A DNA stretch of 64,000 bases, from contig NZ_CP059055.1 in assembly GCF_014058685.1 (NCBI RefSeq), positions 62,001 through 126,000 on the forward strand, given 5' to 3'. The notes under the pieces are model-generated. The model was not told the origin of the DNA. It made no database searches and saw only the letters and a program-made list of their open reading frames with translations. Position numbers and translations under genes: made by a program. Shown here one piece after another: positions 63,520-64,000 of this stretch (position 1 is the first letter of the stretch; every line of letters begins with the position of its first letter). Origin of the DNA: Lactobacillus johnsonii (GTDB lineage: Bacteria > Bacillota > Bacilli > Lactobacillales > Lactobacillaceae).

Positions 63520-64000
63520 TTAAATAGCCTTCTTCGAGATTTATTAAACGTTGTTTTTCTTTCTCTCCCATTCTATAACTTCCTACCTTATCTGGAGCTA
63601 AAACTACACGATGACTTGGGATGAAAATTAAAGATGGGTTTAGAGCTACTGCATGGGCAACTGATCGAACTGAAGTAGAACCATTGATGGAAGCTGCTAG
63701 GTCACGATAGGAAATAGTAGTCCCATATGGAATATTTTCAATCATTTTTACAACCTTATTTTGAAATGGTGTCCCAAAACTTGAATAATCAATTGGAACA
63801 GTAAAAGAATGGCGCTTCCCAGCAAAGTATTCTTTTAATTGTTGAACATAAGGAGCAAGTTTTTTTGAGTCTTGAATCAAAATATGATTAGGATAGAATC
63901 CCAAAATGGATGCTTCAATGTTACTATTCTTTGATCCAACAAATGCTAATCCCAAGTTGCTGATAACTAGTTCATAGATCCATGGTTTAATTTCAACAAA
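63506..64000 (-). CDS. ogt: O6-alkylguanine-DNA alkyltransferase homologue with catalytic Cys replaced by Ser (partial)
   Basis: The frame stays open to the window edge, so the N-terminus is missing; 164 residues are visible. The DNA-binding domain is intact: FGTPFQNKVVKMIENIPYGTTISYRDLA, RSVAHAVALNPS with the Arg finger, and GSYRMGEKEKQRLINLE. The active-site motif, normally PCHRV, reads IPSHRVVL, codon AGT at 63614-63612 on the minus strand. Ser cannot take up the alkyl group in the usual way. The protein may be an alkyltransferase-like (ATL) damage-flagging protein, or inactive. A sequencing error is possible, because one base separates AGT from TGT. Confidence 0.85.
   Translation of the reverse strand, partial: FVEIKPWIYELVISNLGLAFVGSKNSNIEASILGFYPNHILIQDSKKLAPYVQQLKEYFAGKRHSFTVPIDYSSFGTPFQNKVVKMIENIPYGTTISYRDLAASINGSTSVRSVAHAVALNPSLIFIPSHRVVLAPDKVGSYRMGEKEKQRLINLEEGYLNAAN

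Overview
The window is AT-rich chromosomal DNA of a gut Lactobacillus of the johnsonii/gasseri/paragasseri group. This rests on gene content: a fermentative D-lactate dehydrogenase, a bile salt hydrolase preceded by two tandem MFS carriers (the cbsT1-cbsT2-cbsH order known from L. johnsonii), YSIRK/LPXTG mucus-binding adhesins, the walRKHIJ-htrA-rlmH block and an ISL3-type insertion sequence. The sequence does not separate the species. No prophage, plasmid or CRISPR array was seen.

Layout. 1-3465: tail of a flavin disulfide reductase, then guaB (IMP dehydrogenase without its regulatory CBS pair), an SGNH hydrolase and ldhD, all three on the minus strand. 3615-18953: an adhesin island. A 2964-residue LPXTG adhesin with five apparently identical 825-bp tandem repeats lies between two large proteins built from the same mucus-binding domain types. 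Both of those lack a signal peptide and a sortase signal. 19076-27514: an amino acid permease, a LysR regulator, a cytosolic FMN/FAD fumarate-reductase-like enzyme, BrnQ, a UbiE-type methyltransferase, proline iminopeptidase and a PepSY lipoprotein. 27664-31367: the bile salt hydrolase operon. 31669-36067: a five-gene operon of three GT8 glycosyltransferases bracketed by two PlsC-type acyltransferases. 36097-37937: two identical tRNA-Lys(CUU) units with a 1461-bp ISL3-family element between them, flanked by an 8-bp target duplication. 38014-45844: the WalRK envelope-stress locus through htrA and rlmH, with a DnaA-box-rich spacer before rlmH. 45845-48540: a TPP-riboswitch-controlled YkoEDC thiamine-type ECF importer. 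48631-52856: an AraC regulator, HtpX, LemA, an anion permease and a HesB-like protein. 52935-53075: a 46-residue basic protein with optimal codons and its own promoter and terminator. 53251-56685: a compact exopolysaccharide-type operon (membrane degenerate-GGDEF protein, 48-residue membrane peptide, processive GT2 synthase, GH8 glycanase). 56800-58375: an HD/HNH gene pair. 58458-61678: a small membrane protein and an amino acid ABC importer under a lysine (L-box) riboswitch. 61675-64000: an alkyladenine glycosylase, a DUF488 protein, a TerC protein and an O6-alkylguanine transferase homologue whose catalytic Cys is Ser.

How the parts fit. Much of the window concerns the cell surface and life in the host: adhesins, glycolipid- or wall-type glycosyltransferases, a synthase-dependent polysaccharide module, WalRK/HtrA/HtpX envelope quality control and bile detoxification. 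Two riboswitches link vitamin and amino acid uptake to supply. The strongest candidates for something undescribed are the leaderless mucus-binding paralogues and the degenerate-GGDEF/GT2/GH8 operon. Several starts were moved from the longest possible reading frame to the codon with a properly spaced Shine-Dalgarno site; each entry says so.
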